The notes: generated by a model from the letters alone, not told the origin. A stretch of 64,000 nucleotides of DNA from Alistipes sp. (GCA_017555905.1 JAFZFP010000016.1:1-64000); one strand, 5' to 3'. Shown: positions 25,697 through 34,312, counted from the first letter of the stretch. A program made the numbers and translations.

Positions 25697-27037
25697 ATGA
25701 ATCGTATTTTTACTATCGTTGCTATTGCAACTATGGCACTCTTTGTGGCTTGCGAGAAGCCTGCAGATGGCTCGGAGAACAATGCCAACTTCAAACTCAC
25801 CACGAAGAACACCTTCGATGTAGGTGCCGAGGGCGAGACCATCGCCGTAACATACACCATCGCTAACCCCGTGGCTGACGCCAACATCTCGACCACCATC
25901 ATCAGTGGCAAGGAGGCTATCAAGTCGGTAACTAATCCTGCTCAGGGCGTAGTTCTCGTAGAGGTCAAGGCTAACACCACCACAGAGAAGCGTCTTGCAA
26001 TCCTTAACATCAGTTACTCTACCGAGGCCTACGACATCGTAATCAACCAGGCTGCAGGTAGCGGCTCGGGCAACAACAATAACAACAGCGAGGAGTTCGA
26101 CGTGGAGATTAGAGCCCTCTACCTCGATGGCTACTACTACGGTGAGAAGTATGGCGAGGGTGCCGACCGCTACGCCTTCTTCCTCTCACGCAAGGGTTTG
26201 AACAACGGCGGACAGGCTCACCCAGAGGATTCGTACTACTACATCGATGCCTTCGCTCCAGCAGACAAGAGCATCTCGTTACCACTCGGAACATACTATT
26301 TCGACAAAACGAATAGCGGTACGCCATACACCATCAACAGCCAGAACAGCCAACTTATCGTGACTGGCGATTCGGTAGAAACCTCTACTTCTACCCCTCT
26401 CACCGACGCTAAGATGACCGTCGCAGCAAACCAAATTACCCTTGAGGTAACTATCGACGGCAAGCGCCATAAGGTGAACTACATTGGCGACCTTGGTATG
26501 GAGGATGCAAGTGGAGAGAATGGCGACAATGGTGGCGGTGGCAACGACGATGTCACTGGGGGTCAGGATAAGGAGGCTAAGACAACCCTCACTGGCGACT
26601 ACCACGTAACCTTCGATGGCGAGCATCGCGCTAAGTGGGGCTACGAGGGCGACTACTGGCAAGTAGGCTACTCCAACTACACCATCTTCATTATGAATAA
26701 GTCGAATGGTTATGTAATTGGCGACACCCTCCAGTTGGATATCATCACCGACAACCAGTCGAAGGATGGAGACTTCTATGGCGAGTACACTTGCTCGTAC
26801 ACCCCAGGCAAGAACGTGATGATGGCTGGATTTACAAACAACTACGCCCAGAGCGTGGGAACCTGGCTCTTTGACTATGCAAGCGCAAGCGCCTACAACG
26901 GCTACGCTATGATTATCGATGGTACGCTAAAGATCACCGACAACGGTAACGGCACATCGACCGTAGTGCTTGACGCTTATGATTGCCTAAACAACAATAT
27001 CACCTGCAACTGGACCGGTGTAATCGAGAAGGACTAA
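25697..27037 (+). CDS. BACON-domain surface lipoprotein with tandem C-terminal domain (paralog 2)
   Basis: A 446-aa lipoprotein (signal MNRIFTIVAIATMALFVAC, Cys 19). It has one BACON-like domain (about residues 30-120), a polar linker (GSGSGNNNNNSEEF), and two copies of the same C-terminal domain seen in the 22177 protein, separated by a Gly/Asn/Asp-rich linker. Shared landmarks are YYYIDAFAP, ITLEVTIDGKRHKVNYIGDL, GDTLQLDIITDN and TWLFDY. It has its own promoter and terminator, unlike the two genes before it. Independent control of a paralog suggests the proteins differ in ligand or in timing. Confidence 0.75.
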   Translation: MNRIFTIVAIATMALFVACEKPADGSENNANFKLTTKNTFDVGAEGETIAVTYTIANPVADANISTTIISGKEAIKSVTNPAQGVVLVEVKANTTTEKRLAILNISYSTEAYDIVINQAAGSGSGNNNNNSEEFDVEIRALYLDGYYYGEKYGEGADRYAFFLSRKGLNNGGQAHPEDSYYYIDAFAPADKSISLPLGTYYFDKTNSGTPYTINSQNSQLIVTGDSVETSTSTPLTDAKMTVAANQITLEVTIDGKRHKVNYIGDLGMEDASGENGDNGGGGNDDVTGGQDKEAKTTLTGDYHVTFDGEHRAKWGYEGDYWQVGYSNYTIFIMNKSNGYVIGDTLQLDIITDNQSKDGDFYGEYTCSYTPGKNVMMAGFTNNYAQSVGTWLFDYASASAYNGYAMIIDGTLKITDNGNGTSTVVLDAYDCLNNNITCNWTGVIEKD

Positions 27038-27068
27038 GAGAGTCTCATAAATCGATAGAGGACCAAGG

Positions 27069-27098
27069 GCGAGGGCAACATTGTTGTCCTCGCTTTTT
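27069..27098 (+). terminator. Terminator of the BACON gene at 25697
   Basis: GCGAGG-CAAC pairs with GTTG-CCTCGC (27069-27093) with a T5 tail. Confidence 0.8.
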
Positions 27099-27368
27099 GT
27101 CTATACACAGGATAGCACCATACTATAATATATCACACGCGCGCGCATATACGCGCACGCACATATAGAGCAACCAGTGTGCAAAAATCTATCACCGATA
27201 AACCACTTTTGATTATATATTTTTTAACAATATTATTATTTTCGACTAAATATTTTACAAAAACAAGCCAACTCACACCGCGCAAAACATTAAATAATTT
27301 ATATAATTATTTAGTTTTTTAAACAAAATAATAAATTTGAAAAAAGTTCGAAAAAAACTAATAAATTA

Positions 27369-27400
27369 TTTGCATAATCCACACAAAAAATATATCTTTG
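27369..27400 (+). promoter_or_regulatory. Promoter of the ECF sigma factor gene
   Basis: TTTG (27369-27372) and TATCTTTG (27393-27400) are separated by exactly 20 bases, one of the best consensus matches in the window. The leader would be about 110 bases. Confidence 0.75.
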
Positions 27401-27516
27401 TATTGTGGAAATAAGCGCTTTACACAAAATTTGGGAATATCTTCCAAATTCCACTCTGTAGACGGAACTGCAGAACCCAATCAACCCAATTATAAACCTT
27501 TAATACTCAACATCTT

Positions 27517-28077
27517 ATGCCGAACATTAACATTCCCTCGGATCACGAGATCCGGGATGGCTTGCTGTCGCAAGATGAGAAGATAGTAAATTTCGTCTTT
27601 TACGACGAAAATGGCTATCGCAACCTGATTCTCTACTATATTCGCAAGGTGTACAACTATGAGGTAGATTACGACGAGTGTGCAAATATGCTCTACCTTC
27701 ACCTTCTGGAGGATGATGGTCGCCGCCTCAAGCAGTTTCAGGGGCGTAGTTCTTTGAAGACCTGGCTATGCACCATCGCACAGCGTCTCTTTATCAAAAA
27801 GCGCAAGGAGGTGATAGAAAAGAGTCGCCCAGAGTCTCTAACCAACAAAACAGCGAATGTAACTATGACCACCGAGAATCAGACCACCGCCAAGATTGAC
27901 GTAGACGCAATCTTGAAGAAGATGCCCAACCAGCGCTACGCATTCGTCATCAAGAAACTTATACTTGAGGACAGAGAGCCAGCCGAGGTGGCACAGACCT
28001 TGGGCGTAACAGTAGATAATTTGTATAATATTAAGAAGCGCGCGATGAAGGCTTTCTTCATCATTGCGACCAAGTAA
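27517..28077 (+). CDS. ECF-type RNA polymerase sigma factor
   Basis: A 186-aa sigma-70 family protein with region 2 (about residues 30-100, including NLILYYIRKVYNYEVDYDEC and FQGRSSLKTWLCTIAQRLFI) and region 4 (about 130-182, with ILEDREPAEVAQTLGVTVDN as the helix-turn-helix). The linker is short, as in ECF factors, and no anti-sigma membrane protein follows; instead a 66-aa acidic protein starts five bases later. Transcribed from a strong housekeeping-type promoter. The target genes are unknown; the lipoprotein genes just upstream use ordinary promoters, so there is no direct sign that they belong to its regulon. Confidence 0.85.
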   Translation: MPNINIPSDHEIRDGLLSQDEKIVNFVFYDENGYRNLILYYIRKVYNYEVDYDECANMLYLHLLEDDGRRLKQFQGRSSLKTWLCTIAQRLFIKKRKEVIEKSRPESLTNKTANVTMTTENQTTAKIDVDAILKKMPNQRYAFVIKKLILEDREPAEVAQTLGVTVDNLYNIKKRAMKAFFIIATK

Positions 28078-28082
28078 AAAAA

Positions 28083-28283
28083 ATGAAAAAAGAAGTTGTT
28101 AATAATATTACCTCTGACGAGTTGGTAGCAGCAATAATTGATGGCAACACAGATATAACCAATCAGGAATTTATGATGGTCATAGATGCCTTGAATAACG
28201 ACGAGGATTTGAGGAGTATTATGTCAATAGCGCTCGACGCAGAAAACGAGTTTTCAGATGTCGATTTCAACAGAGAAGGCTAA
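28083..28283 (+). CDS. Small acidic protein paired with the sigma factor
   Basis: A 66-aa protein, MKKEVVNNITSDELVAAIID at the start, acidic and probably helical, without signal or membrane segment. It begins five bases after the sigma gene's stop, and the terminator hairpin begins before its own stop codon, so the two are one transcript. Its size, charge and position fit a soluble anti-sigma or regulatory partner; this is inference, and no known domain was recognised. Confidence 0.6.
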   Translation: MKKEVVNNITSDELVAAIIDGNTDITNQEFMMVIDALNNDEDLRSIMSIALDAENEFSDVDFNREG

Positions 28284-28316
28284 TCAAAATAACTTTGATT
28301 AGCCCTCTTTGTTTTT
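28278..28316 (+). terminator. Terminator overlapping the stop codon of the small protein
   Basis: GGCTAATCAAA pairs with TTTGATTAGCC (28278-28304) and is followed by a T-rich tail. The stop codon 28281-28283 is inside the left arm. Confidence 0.8.
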
Positions 28317-28329
28317 ATACTACCTATCA

Positions 28330-29235
28330 CTATACCTTCAATGAGGCAATCAACCCCTTGAGATACTGTTTAAATTCGGGACTCTCCACAACCTCAATAT
28401 CATCCAAGAGTCCAATCACGAAACGCCCCACACCCTTAAAGTTGCAGACCTGCGTATCGAGCAACCAGTGGCCATCATCCTCGGCTACAATATCGCGCTC
28501 GGCAAGGGGATACTCCTCGATTAGGAGGTTATGAGCAAGCATACCGAGGCGCAGACAGATACGGTGTTGCTCAAAGCCCGACATCCTAAAAATGTCGATA
28601 TAGCCCTTCGTATGGTTATCGGCACACTGCCACTCCTCCGCCAAAATCTCAACGCTTCCGATACGCGACGTTTTGAAGAGTTTGTTCATCCCACTCTCAG
28701 GCTCGAAGCACCATATCTGCACGTAGTTGGTCGTAAAGCCAAATGGCTCGACTACCCTATCGCGCTTAACGCCCGTATGCGACGAGGCATAGTCCCTAAA
28801 TATCACCCTGCGCCTACCCTCAATGGCCTCAATAACGAGATTCACATTCGAGGCATTTCTTCCCGAAACGATACTCTTAGCCATCGACGTAGAGTTATAG
28901 ACATTGGCCAACTTACGTCTGAGATTATGCTTGAGCATATTCGTATCATCCAATCCCTCGATAAGTTGATTGAAGACGTGAGCCTCCTCGTCGGTGAAGT
29001 GTACCAACTGTGAGATATCCTTGAAATAGGGGCTCTCCTTACCCAACTTATAGACGCCACCTTCGAGTTTATGAACGACAAAGCCTGCCTCCTTAAAGGT
29101 CTCTATATAGCGATAAATCGAACGATAGGTCGTACCGAGCCTGTCGGCAAGGTCGTTTATCGTATAGTTCACGTTTGCCGTCATCAATTTCATCAAACGG
29201 AGCATTCGCTCTAACTTAGGTTGATCCATAGCCAC
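28330..29235 (-). CDS. WYL-domain transcriptional regulator
   Basis: A 301-aa regulator: N-terminal winged helix-turn-helix (LERMLRLMKLMTANVNYTIN and LADRLGTTYRSIYRYIETFK, residues 7-55) followed by a WYL-type ligand-sensing region (about 130-230, with VEPFGFTTNYVQIWCFEPES) and a C-terminal extension. WYL regulators sense nucleotides or nucleic acid fragments. It starts six bases downstream of the DUF1295 membrane gene and is transcribed with it. An in-frame second ATG (29229) is equally possible. Target unknown; self-regulation of the divergent promoter region at 30072-30140 is plausible. Confidence 0.8.
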   Translation of the reverse strand: MAMDQPKLERMLRLMKLMTANVNYTINDLADRLGTTYRSIYRYIETFKEAGFVVHKLEGGVYKLGKESPYFKDISQLVHFTDEEAHVFNQLIEGLDDTNMLKHNLRRKLANVYNSTSMAKSIVSGRNASNVNLVIEAIEGRRRVIFRDYASSHTGVKRDRVVEPFGFTTNYVQIWCFEPESGMNKLFKTSRIGSVEILAEEWQCADNHTKGYIDIFRMSGFEQHRICLRLGMLAHNLLIEEYPLAERDIVAEDDGHWLLDTQVCNFKGVGRFVIGLLDDIEVVESPEFKQYLKGLIASLKV

Positions 29236-29241
29236 AAACTG

Positions 29242-30045
29242 CTAACCCTTCAACCAAGTATGCTTCGCCACGCTATAGATAGGCACTAATGGCAATATGA
29301 GCGGTGTACGCTTAATATACGCCTGGAACTCAGGGTCAGCACCATAGACCTCAGTCTGGCGCAACTCCAAACGGCGAGCGCCACTAAACATAACATAGAC
29401 GATACCAATATATCCCAACGATGCCACAACCCACTGACCAAGGGTGCAACAAGCGCCAAAGCAGATAACGAAACTACCTGTCCACATAAGCACCTCACCG
29501 AAGTAGTTGGGGCAACGTACGATGCGGTAGAGACCCGTATCTACAAATCTATGGGCATTTACCCTCTTGGCAGCACTCTTCTGCGCATCTGCAACCATCT
29601 CGATAACGACACCCAAGGCTGCAACAACAGCACCGATCCACGACCACACCTCATTGACCTGCGCACCCTCTGCGAGGTTGTTGAGATAGAATGTCGCGGG
29701 ACTCATCTGACCCACATAGAGCAGTGCGCACGAGATCCAAATCATAAACATCACAAAGATAGGCTTGCGTGTTGTATTCTCGGGCTGATAAAGAATCTTC
29801 TTATAAGATGCCGACCTACGTTCGCGTAGCAAGAGATAGAGCGCCAAGCGTATGCCATAGACGAACAACACACCAGACAATATAGCCACGGGAAGTGTCA
29901 TAACATCCCAGAAAATAACCACCGTAGCCACCGCAAGGGCCGAGATAGAGAGACCATAGCCAATGCTGAAAAAGTAGATGAAGTAGAACCATCCCACTGC
30001 CGACACCACAAACGAGAGCGCCAACAAAATAAGTAAATGTGCCAT
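29242..30045 (-). CDS. DUF1295 (steroid 5-alpha-reductase-like) membrane protein
   Basis: A 267-aa integral membrane protein with about seven hydrophobic segments. The C-terminal part carries the signature of the DUF1295/isoprenylcysteine methyltransferase-like fold: GLYRIVRCPNYFGEVLMWTG and, further on, ARRLELRQTEVYGADPEFQA with a YIKRTPLILPL end. Related enzymes use NADPH or SAM on lipid substrates at the membrane. The substrate here is unknown. It is the first gene of a two-gene unit with the WYL regulator and has a perfect promoter at 30072-30103. Confidence 0.8.
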   Translation of the reverse strand: MAHLLILLALSFVVSAVGWFYFIYFFSIGYGLSISALAVATVVIFWDVMTLPVAILSGVLFVYGIRLALYLLLRERRSASYKKILYQPENTTRKPIFVMFMIWISCALLYVGQMSPATFYLNNLAEGAQVNEVWSWIGAVVAALGVVIEMVADAQKSAAKRVNAHRFVDTGLYRIVRCPNYFGEVLMWTGSFVICFGACCTLGQWVVASLGYIGIVYVMFSGARRLELRQTEVYGADPEFQAYIKRTPLILPLVPIYSVAKHTWLKG

Positions 30046-30071
30046 ACTATTATGTTTATAGTTAATTAATA

Positions 30072-30103
30072 CAAAGGTAGAAAATTATATGGTTTATCAC
30101 AAG
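30072..30103 (-). promoter_or_regulatory. Promoter of the DUF1295-WYL operon
   Basis: On the minus strand, CTTG (30100-30103) and TACCTTTG (30072-30079) are spaced by 20 bases. Confidence 0.7.
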
Positions 30104-30108
30104 AAATG

Positions 30109-30140
30109 CTTGTATTATTGGCGTCTAATTGATATTTTTG
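30109..30140 (+). promoter_or_regulatory. Promoter of the YgbA-CatA-MsrA operon
   Basis: CTTG (30109-30112) and TATTTTTG (30133-30140) are spaced by 20 bases. Its -33 element lies only five bases from that of the divergent DUF1295 promoter. Confidence 0.7.
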
Positions 30141-30156
30141 TCGAAAATTGAGAATT

Positions 30157-30456
30157 ATGCAAAACGACAAGATAGAGCGCGAGAAGAGAGTTGTGGGCCG
30201 TATGATTGAACTATACTGCCATAAGAGGTTGGGTATGACTGAGATTAGCCAAGAGTATCGCCAACTTATGGAGTATGCACATCGTCGTCTTGACGGGTGT
30301 AAGTTCGGAGCAAAGAAGCCCGCTTGCAAGCGATGCCCCATCCACTGCTACAAGCCCGAGATGCGCCAAAAGATACGCGAGATAATGCGCTGGGCAGGCC
30401 CTCGAATGATTATATACGACCCCGTAGCAGCAATACGCCACCTACTCAACTGGTAG
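30157..30456 (+). CDS. YgbA-like protein (nitrous-oxide-stimulated promoter family)
   Basis: A 99-aa Cys-rich cytosolic protein. It contains CHKRLGMTEISQEYRQLMEY and a Cys cluster CKRCPIHCYKPEMRQKI typical of the YgbA_NO family; in E. coli ygbA belongs to the nitric-oxide-responsive NsrR regulon. The four cysteines (CKFGAKKPACKRCPIHC) could bind a metal or an iron-sulfur cluster. I chose the ATG at 30157; the frame begins three codons earlier. It leads an operon with a CatA-like acetyltransferase (38 bases on) and msrA, suggesting a redox or nitrosative stress unit. Confidence 0.78.
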   Translation: MQNDKIEREKRVVGRMIELYCHKRLGMTEISQEYRQLMEYAHRRLDGCKFGAKKPACKRCPIHCYKPEMRQKIREIMRWAGPRMIIYDPVAAIRHLLNW

Positions 30457-30494
30457 ACAACACTTAACACCACCCAATAGAACATAGATAGATT

Positions 30495-31118
30495 ATGCGA
30501 GAGATAGACCCCAAAACAACAAGCAGAGCCAAGGCCTTTGAACTTTGGATGAAGGTAACGATGCCAATGGTGACAATGACCAAGACCTTTGACATAACCC
30601 ACCTTATGCGCCTATCAAAGCGCAAGGGTATCAAACTAAATATGTTGATGTGCTACGCCGTGGTCAAGGCGGCCTCGTCGTTCAAGGAGTTCTATATGCT
30701 TCCCGTGGGCGACAAACTAATGGAGTTCGACCACTTGGCGATAAAAACTATAGTGATGACCCAGGAGGGAGGCATTAACACCTGCGACATACCTTTCTGC
30801 GAGGATATACACCTCTTCGAGGCGGACTACCTGCGCATAACACAACAGGCAAGCCAGAGTAAGGAGGATATCACCTTGGGCGACGACTATATGGTTATCG
30901 GCAGTTCAGCCCTTACCAAGTGCGAATTAGACTCGGTGGTAAACGTCTATGCTGGGTTCTGGAACAACCCCTTCGTCGTATGGAGTAAGTACCGCAAAGG
31001 ATGGTTCAAGACCACCCTTTCACTCTCGTTCCAGTTCCACCATACACAGATGGACGGCCCTATATCAACGGGATTCCTAAATAGGTTGCAAGAGGTAATT
31101 GACACAATGGAGTATTAG
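30495..31118 (+). CDS. CatA-like O-acetyltransferase
   Basis: A 207-aa protein of the chloramphenicol acetyltransferase family, which moves an acetyl group from acetyl-CoA. The catalytic motif HHTQMDG is intact (H183 as general base, D187) in SFQFHHTQMDGPISTGF, and the C-terminal helix follows. True CAT enzymes are about 213-220 aa, so the length fits, but sequence away from the active site differs from the known resistance alleles. It sits between the YgbA-like gene and msrA in a chromosomal operon, so a housekeeping acceptor is more likely than acquired drug resistance. Confidence 0.75.
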   Translation: MREIDPKTTSRAKAFELWMKVTMPMVTMTKTFDITHLMRLSKRKGIKLNMLMCYAVVKAASSFKEFYMLPVGDKLMEFDHLAIKTIVMTQEGGINTCDIPFCEDIHLFEADYLRITQQASQSKEDITLGDDYMVIGSSALTKCELDSVVNVYAGFWNNPFVVWSKYRKGWFKTTLSLSFQFHHTQMDGPISTGFLNRLQEVIDTMEY

Positions 31119-31121
31119 TCT

Positions 31122-31628
31122 ATGAAGGAGATATATTTAGCAGGCGGATGTTTCTGGGGTACGGAACACTATTTCAAGCAGATACGCGGTGTTATCTCAA
31201 CCCAAGCAGGATATGCAAATGGCACTATTGAAAACCCCACATACGAGCAAGTATATACCGACACTACGGGCTTTGCCGAGTGTGTACATATCATCTACGA
31301 CCCCGAAGTTGTGAGCCTCGGCCTACTACTCGACCTCTTCTTCCGTAGTATCGACCCCACGTCGCTCAATCATCAGGGTGAGGATTGCGGAACGCGCTAC
31401 CGCACGGGTATCTACTACACCGAGCAAGCCGACATCCCCACCATACGTGAGGTCTACAACACCGTCAAGAGTGCCATAGGCGAACCATTAGCTGTGGAGG
31501 TAGAGCCACTGTGTTGCTTCTACCCTGCCGAGGAATACCACCAAGACTATCTTGACAAGAATCCACAAGGCTACTGCCACATACCCTACCAACTGATGAT
31601 TATGGCTCGGGAGGCTAACAAAGAGTAG
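31122..31628 (+). CDS. msrA: Peptide methionine-S-sulfoxide reductase
   Basis: Repairs oxidised methionine in proteins. It is 168 aa with the catalytic motif AGGCFWGTEHYFKQIRGV at residues 7-24 (nucleophile C10), the GYANGTIENPTYEQV segment and the HQGEDCGTRYRTGIYY motif. No export signal and no fused MsrB domain. It starts three bases after the CatA-like gene. Family assignment is firm. Confidence 0.95.
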   Translation: MKEIYLAGGCFWGTEHYFKQIRGVISTQAGYANGTIENPTYEQVYTDTTGFAECVHIIYDPEVVSLGLLLDLFFRSIDPTSLNHQGEDCGTRYRTGIYYTEQADIPTIREVYNTVKSAIGEPLAVEVEPLCCFYPAEEYHQDYLDKNPQGYCHIPYQLMIMAREANKE

Positions 31629-31640
31629 CGGACCAGCCAA

Positions 31641-33899
31641 CTACAGCAGAGGATAGATCGTAGGGGGTTGTATTGACACCCACTCCGCACCATTGCCACG
31701 CGACGTGCATACCATACGTACCGCCTTGATTGGCTGTGGTGGTTGCTCAATATAGAATATGCCACACTCCAAGTCGCCTACACGCTCGAAGTTCACGCCG
31801 TCGTAACTTACCTCCACATATCCATTCTCGAAGAGGTAGCGAGGTAACTGGAAGTTACCCGTGGCAACCTTCATACGCCTACACTCTACGGGAGTATCAA
31901 AGGTAAACATCACCCAATCACCCACATCTCCAGCACGCACGGTGCGAGCCAGACGACCATAACCCTCGGCCTTGTCGAATGTAAACTTTTCACTCTCTGG
32001 CATAGAGGATGTTATATTAAACGTGGGAGTTATAGTCTTGAAATAGGAGGCTACGGCAACCTCTTGCGAACGCGCCTCACCTCGCTGAGCCATAAATAGA
32101 TAATGCGCTGGTTTATTGGTCTTTATAGGCTCCGTATAAATCTCCTGCGTCGCATCATCATACGTTGAGTAGTATATTTTGCTACCATCGTCACACGTCA
32201 CACTTAGCAAACCATCGCTATACTTCACCACGGGTGGCATCAATCTATAGGCCACACCCATAGCATCCAAACGGTCGTAGTGCGCCACCATTCGCTCGTA
32301 GAAGTCAGCAACATCTCTCAGATCACTGTCCACCCACACAACCTCAGCCAAGGCAACCAAGCGAGGGAAGACTTGGTAGTGTAGGTAGTCGTCGGTTTCG
32401 GGCGTGTGTGAAGCATAAACCTCACTAAAGAACGAGGCCTCGATACCGACTATATTTCTCTCCTCCTCGGCTGTAAAGCCCACTCCCTTAAGGGTAAAGC
32501 CATAGACTTTACTCCAGTCGAATATAGCAGCCCAGTCGTGACCAGGCTCACGCAACGACTGCTTCATATCGAAATAGAAGTACTCGCCAGGAATAAGCAC
32601 CGTAGGATAGCCCTCACCAGCCGACCTACGGCACTCCTTAACACTCTCCCAGCCATAGACTCGTGTACTCTCCGAGAGTTTACCACCCTCAATAGCCTCG
32701 TTCCATACCGCTGGGCGCTTGCCATAGTTGGCGATAATATCCGAGACTCTCGACATAAAGTATTGTTGCAACTCTGCCGTGGACTCCATCCCCATCTTCT
32801 GCATCAGCGCCAAGCAATCGGGACACTTGCGCCACTGCGCCATATCTACCTCGTCACCGCCAATATGGATATACTCCGACGGAAAGAGTTCACAAACCTC
32901 GCCCAAGATATCGGCAAGAAGTTCGTAATTCGACTCCTTGGATGGGCAGAAGGCCGAACGAATGTCGTAGCCAAAGGCACGTGAGGTGTTAGGTGTGTAG
33001 TTGCACAATATCTTAGGGTGCAGCGTAGCGATACAGAGGCTATGACCTGGAAGGTCAATCTCTGGAACCACCTCTATATTACGTACTTTCGCATACTCTA
33101 TAATCTCGCGCATATCGGCCTTTGTGTAGTAGCCACCCCACCTCTCATTCCACTTGCCATAGCGGGGCCAGATAGGGCTATCACCACCCCTAAATCCACC
33201 CTCTTGGGCCAACTCAGGGTGCGATTCTATCTCTATTCGCCACGCCTCATCGTCCGTAAGATGTAGGCGCAAGGAGTTGAGTTTATGGTAGGCCATAAGG
33301 TCGATAAATCGCTTCACAGCCTCCTTATCCATCCACGTACGGCAGACGTCGAGCATAAAGCCACGATGTCCCCAACGAGGTCTATCCGAAATATGACAGA
33401 GGGGCAACTCCACAGGGTAGGTCACACTGCCAGAATAGAGAGTCTCTGGGAGCATCTGCAAGAGGGTCATCGCACCATTGAAGACTCCGCCATAGCCACC
33501 TCCTACAACCAACACACCTCGCTCATCGACAATCAAACGATACCCCTCCGCCTCAAGCATAGGGTCGTAGCCAAGGCGTATAGCACCCTCCTGCTCGGTG
33601 GTTAAGTCTAACGACAGTTTTTCGCAAAGGTAGTGGGCCACGGGCATAAGTTCCTCCGTGCGACAAACCACACGCGCAGAACCATTAATGCGACAAACAC
33701 CCTCACCATACTCCATATCTAAAGGCATAGGAATAAGCGCTTTGGGTGTCAATATTTTGGTGTAGTCTATGTAGAATTGCTCCGCGCCCGCACTATCATC
33801 CTCCACACAAGGGGTTGCACACTGCGACGTAAGTGTGGCTACCCCCACAAACATCATCGCCACCAAAAGCACTAATATAGTAATTGTTCGCTTTGCCAT
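31641..33899 (-). CDS. Beta-N-acetylhexosaminidase, GH20 family
   Basis: A 752-aa exported glycosidase that removes terminal N-acetylhexosamine from glycans. It has an N-terminal hydrophobic signal (TITILVLLVAMMFVGVATL, then a Cys-containing stretch that may be a lipobox), a GH20b-like domain (about 55-155), and the catalytic barrel starting DRPRWGHRGFMLDVCRTWMD. The catalytic pair is D-E in YIHIGGDEVDMAQW. The C-terminal 150 residues look like a chitobiase-type and a discoidin-like (F5/8 C) domain. It suits a mucin or chitin-degrading gut commensal. It is not in a SusCD locus here. Confidence 0.92.
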   Translation of the reverse strand: MAKRTITILVLLVAMMFVGVATLTSQCATPCVEDDSAGAEQFYIDYTKILTPKALIPMPLDMEYGEGVCRINGSARVVCRTEELMPVAHYLCEKLSLDLTTEQEGAIRLGYDPMLEAEGYRLIVDERGVLVVGGGYGGVFNGAMTLLQMLPETLYSGSVTYPVELPLCHISDRPRWGHRGFMLDVCRTWMDKEAVKRFIDLMAYHKLNSLRLHLTDDEAWRIEIESHPELAQEGGFRGGDSPIWPRYGKWNERWGGYYTKADMREIIEYAKVRNIEVVPEIDLPGHSLCIATLHPKILCNYTPNTSRAFGYDIRSAFCPSKESNYELLADILGEVCELFPSEYIHIGGDEVDMAQWRKCPDCLALMQKMGMESTAELQQYFMSRVSDIIANYGKRPAVWNEAIEGGKLSESTRVYGWESVKECRRSAGEGYPTVLIPGEYFYFDMKQSLREPGHDWAAIFDWSKVYGFTLKGVGFTAEEERNIVGIEASFFSEVYASHTPETDDYLHYQVFPRLVALAEVVWVDSDLRDVADFYERMVAHYDRLDAMGVAYRLMPPVVKYSDGLLSVTCDDGSKIYYSTYDDATQEIYTEPIKTNKPAHYLFMAQRGEARSQEVAVASYFKTITPTFNITSSMPESEKFTFDKAEGYGRLARTVRAGDVGDWVMFTFDTPVECRRMKVATGNFQLPRYLFENGYVEVSYDGVNFERVGDLECGIFYIEQPPQPIKAVRMVCTSRGNGAEWVSIQPPTIYPLL

Positions 33900-33966
33900 A
33901 ACACATAAAAGTTTAGAACAAATTTAGGAATTTCTTTTGTAAAAGAAAAGGTCTCAACAACAAAAA

Positions 33967-34004
33967 GGAGAGACTCCACAAATATATTGTTGAAGAATCT
34001 CTCC
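33967..34004 (-). terminator. Terminator downstream of the RyR-domain gene
   Basis: A 7-bp stem (33967-33973 with 33998-34004) with a long loop; on the minus strand it is followed by a T-rich run. It lies 20 bases after the stop codon at 34025. Confidence 0.5.
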
Positions 34005-34024
34005 ATTGCTCTGCTATGTTACGA

Positions 34025-34312
34025 CTACTTCGATATCTTGAAGCCTAACTTGATGATAAGTTTTAGTGTCTCCAATGAGGTTGCCCTATCGAAGTGTTTC
34101 TCCTTCTCGTCAAGCTCCTCATAGGGAATAAGGCAAGGGTGCTGCTTAAGTTCGTCGTTACGCTCATAACCATAGGTCCAACCCTGATCTATACGATTCT
34201 GAGCCCACACCTCGTGGACATTCTTTGCCATTTGCTCTACAAGTTCGTTCAACGCCTCTGGCAACTGGATATCTGACGTATCCATAGGCTGTGGTACATA
34301 GTTCTGTTTCAT
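34025..34312 (-). CDS. Ryanodine receptor (RyR)-domain protein
   Basis: A 95-aa soluble protein that is essentially one RyR repeat: YVPQPMDTSDIQLPEALNEL, then VHEVWAQNRIDQGWTYGYER and HPCLIPYEELDEKEKHFDRA, ending TLKLIIKLGFKI. In bacteria RyR domains have been linked, by comparative genomics, to nucleotide-based signalling and conflict systems together with TIR or SLOG-type proteins. Here the neighbour 74 bases upstream is a TIR-like/transmembrane/binding-protein fusion on the same strand, and no promoter is evident between them. Function unproven; it may bind a small nucleotide-derived ligand. Confidence 0.85.
   Translation of the reverse strand: MKQNYVPQPMDTSDIQLPEALNELVEQMAKNVHEVWAQNRIDQGWTYGYERNDELKQHPCLIPYEELDEKEKHFDRATSLETLKLIIKLGFKISK

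Larger units (their letters stand above)
27038..27516. other. Gene-free stretch before the ECF sigma factor
   Basis: About 480 bases. It contains the terminator at 27069-27098, a 34-base strictly alternating purine-pyrimidine tract at 27134-27167, a very AT-rich stretch (27200-27390) and the sigma-factor promoter at 27369-27400. No further coding sequence or structured RNA was recognised. Confidence 0.6.

Noticed and set aside
30495..31118. Acquired chloramphenicol resistance gene
   Set aside because: The active-site motif is present, but the gene sits in a chromosomal operon with msrA and shows no mobile neighbours; resistance is not supported.
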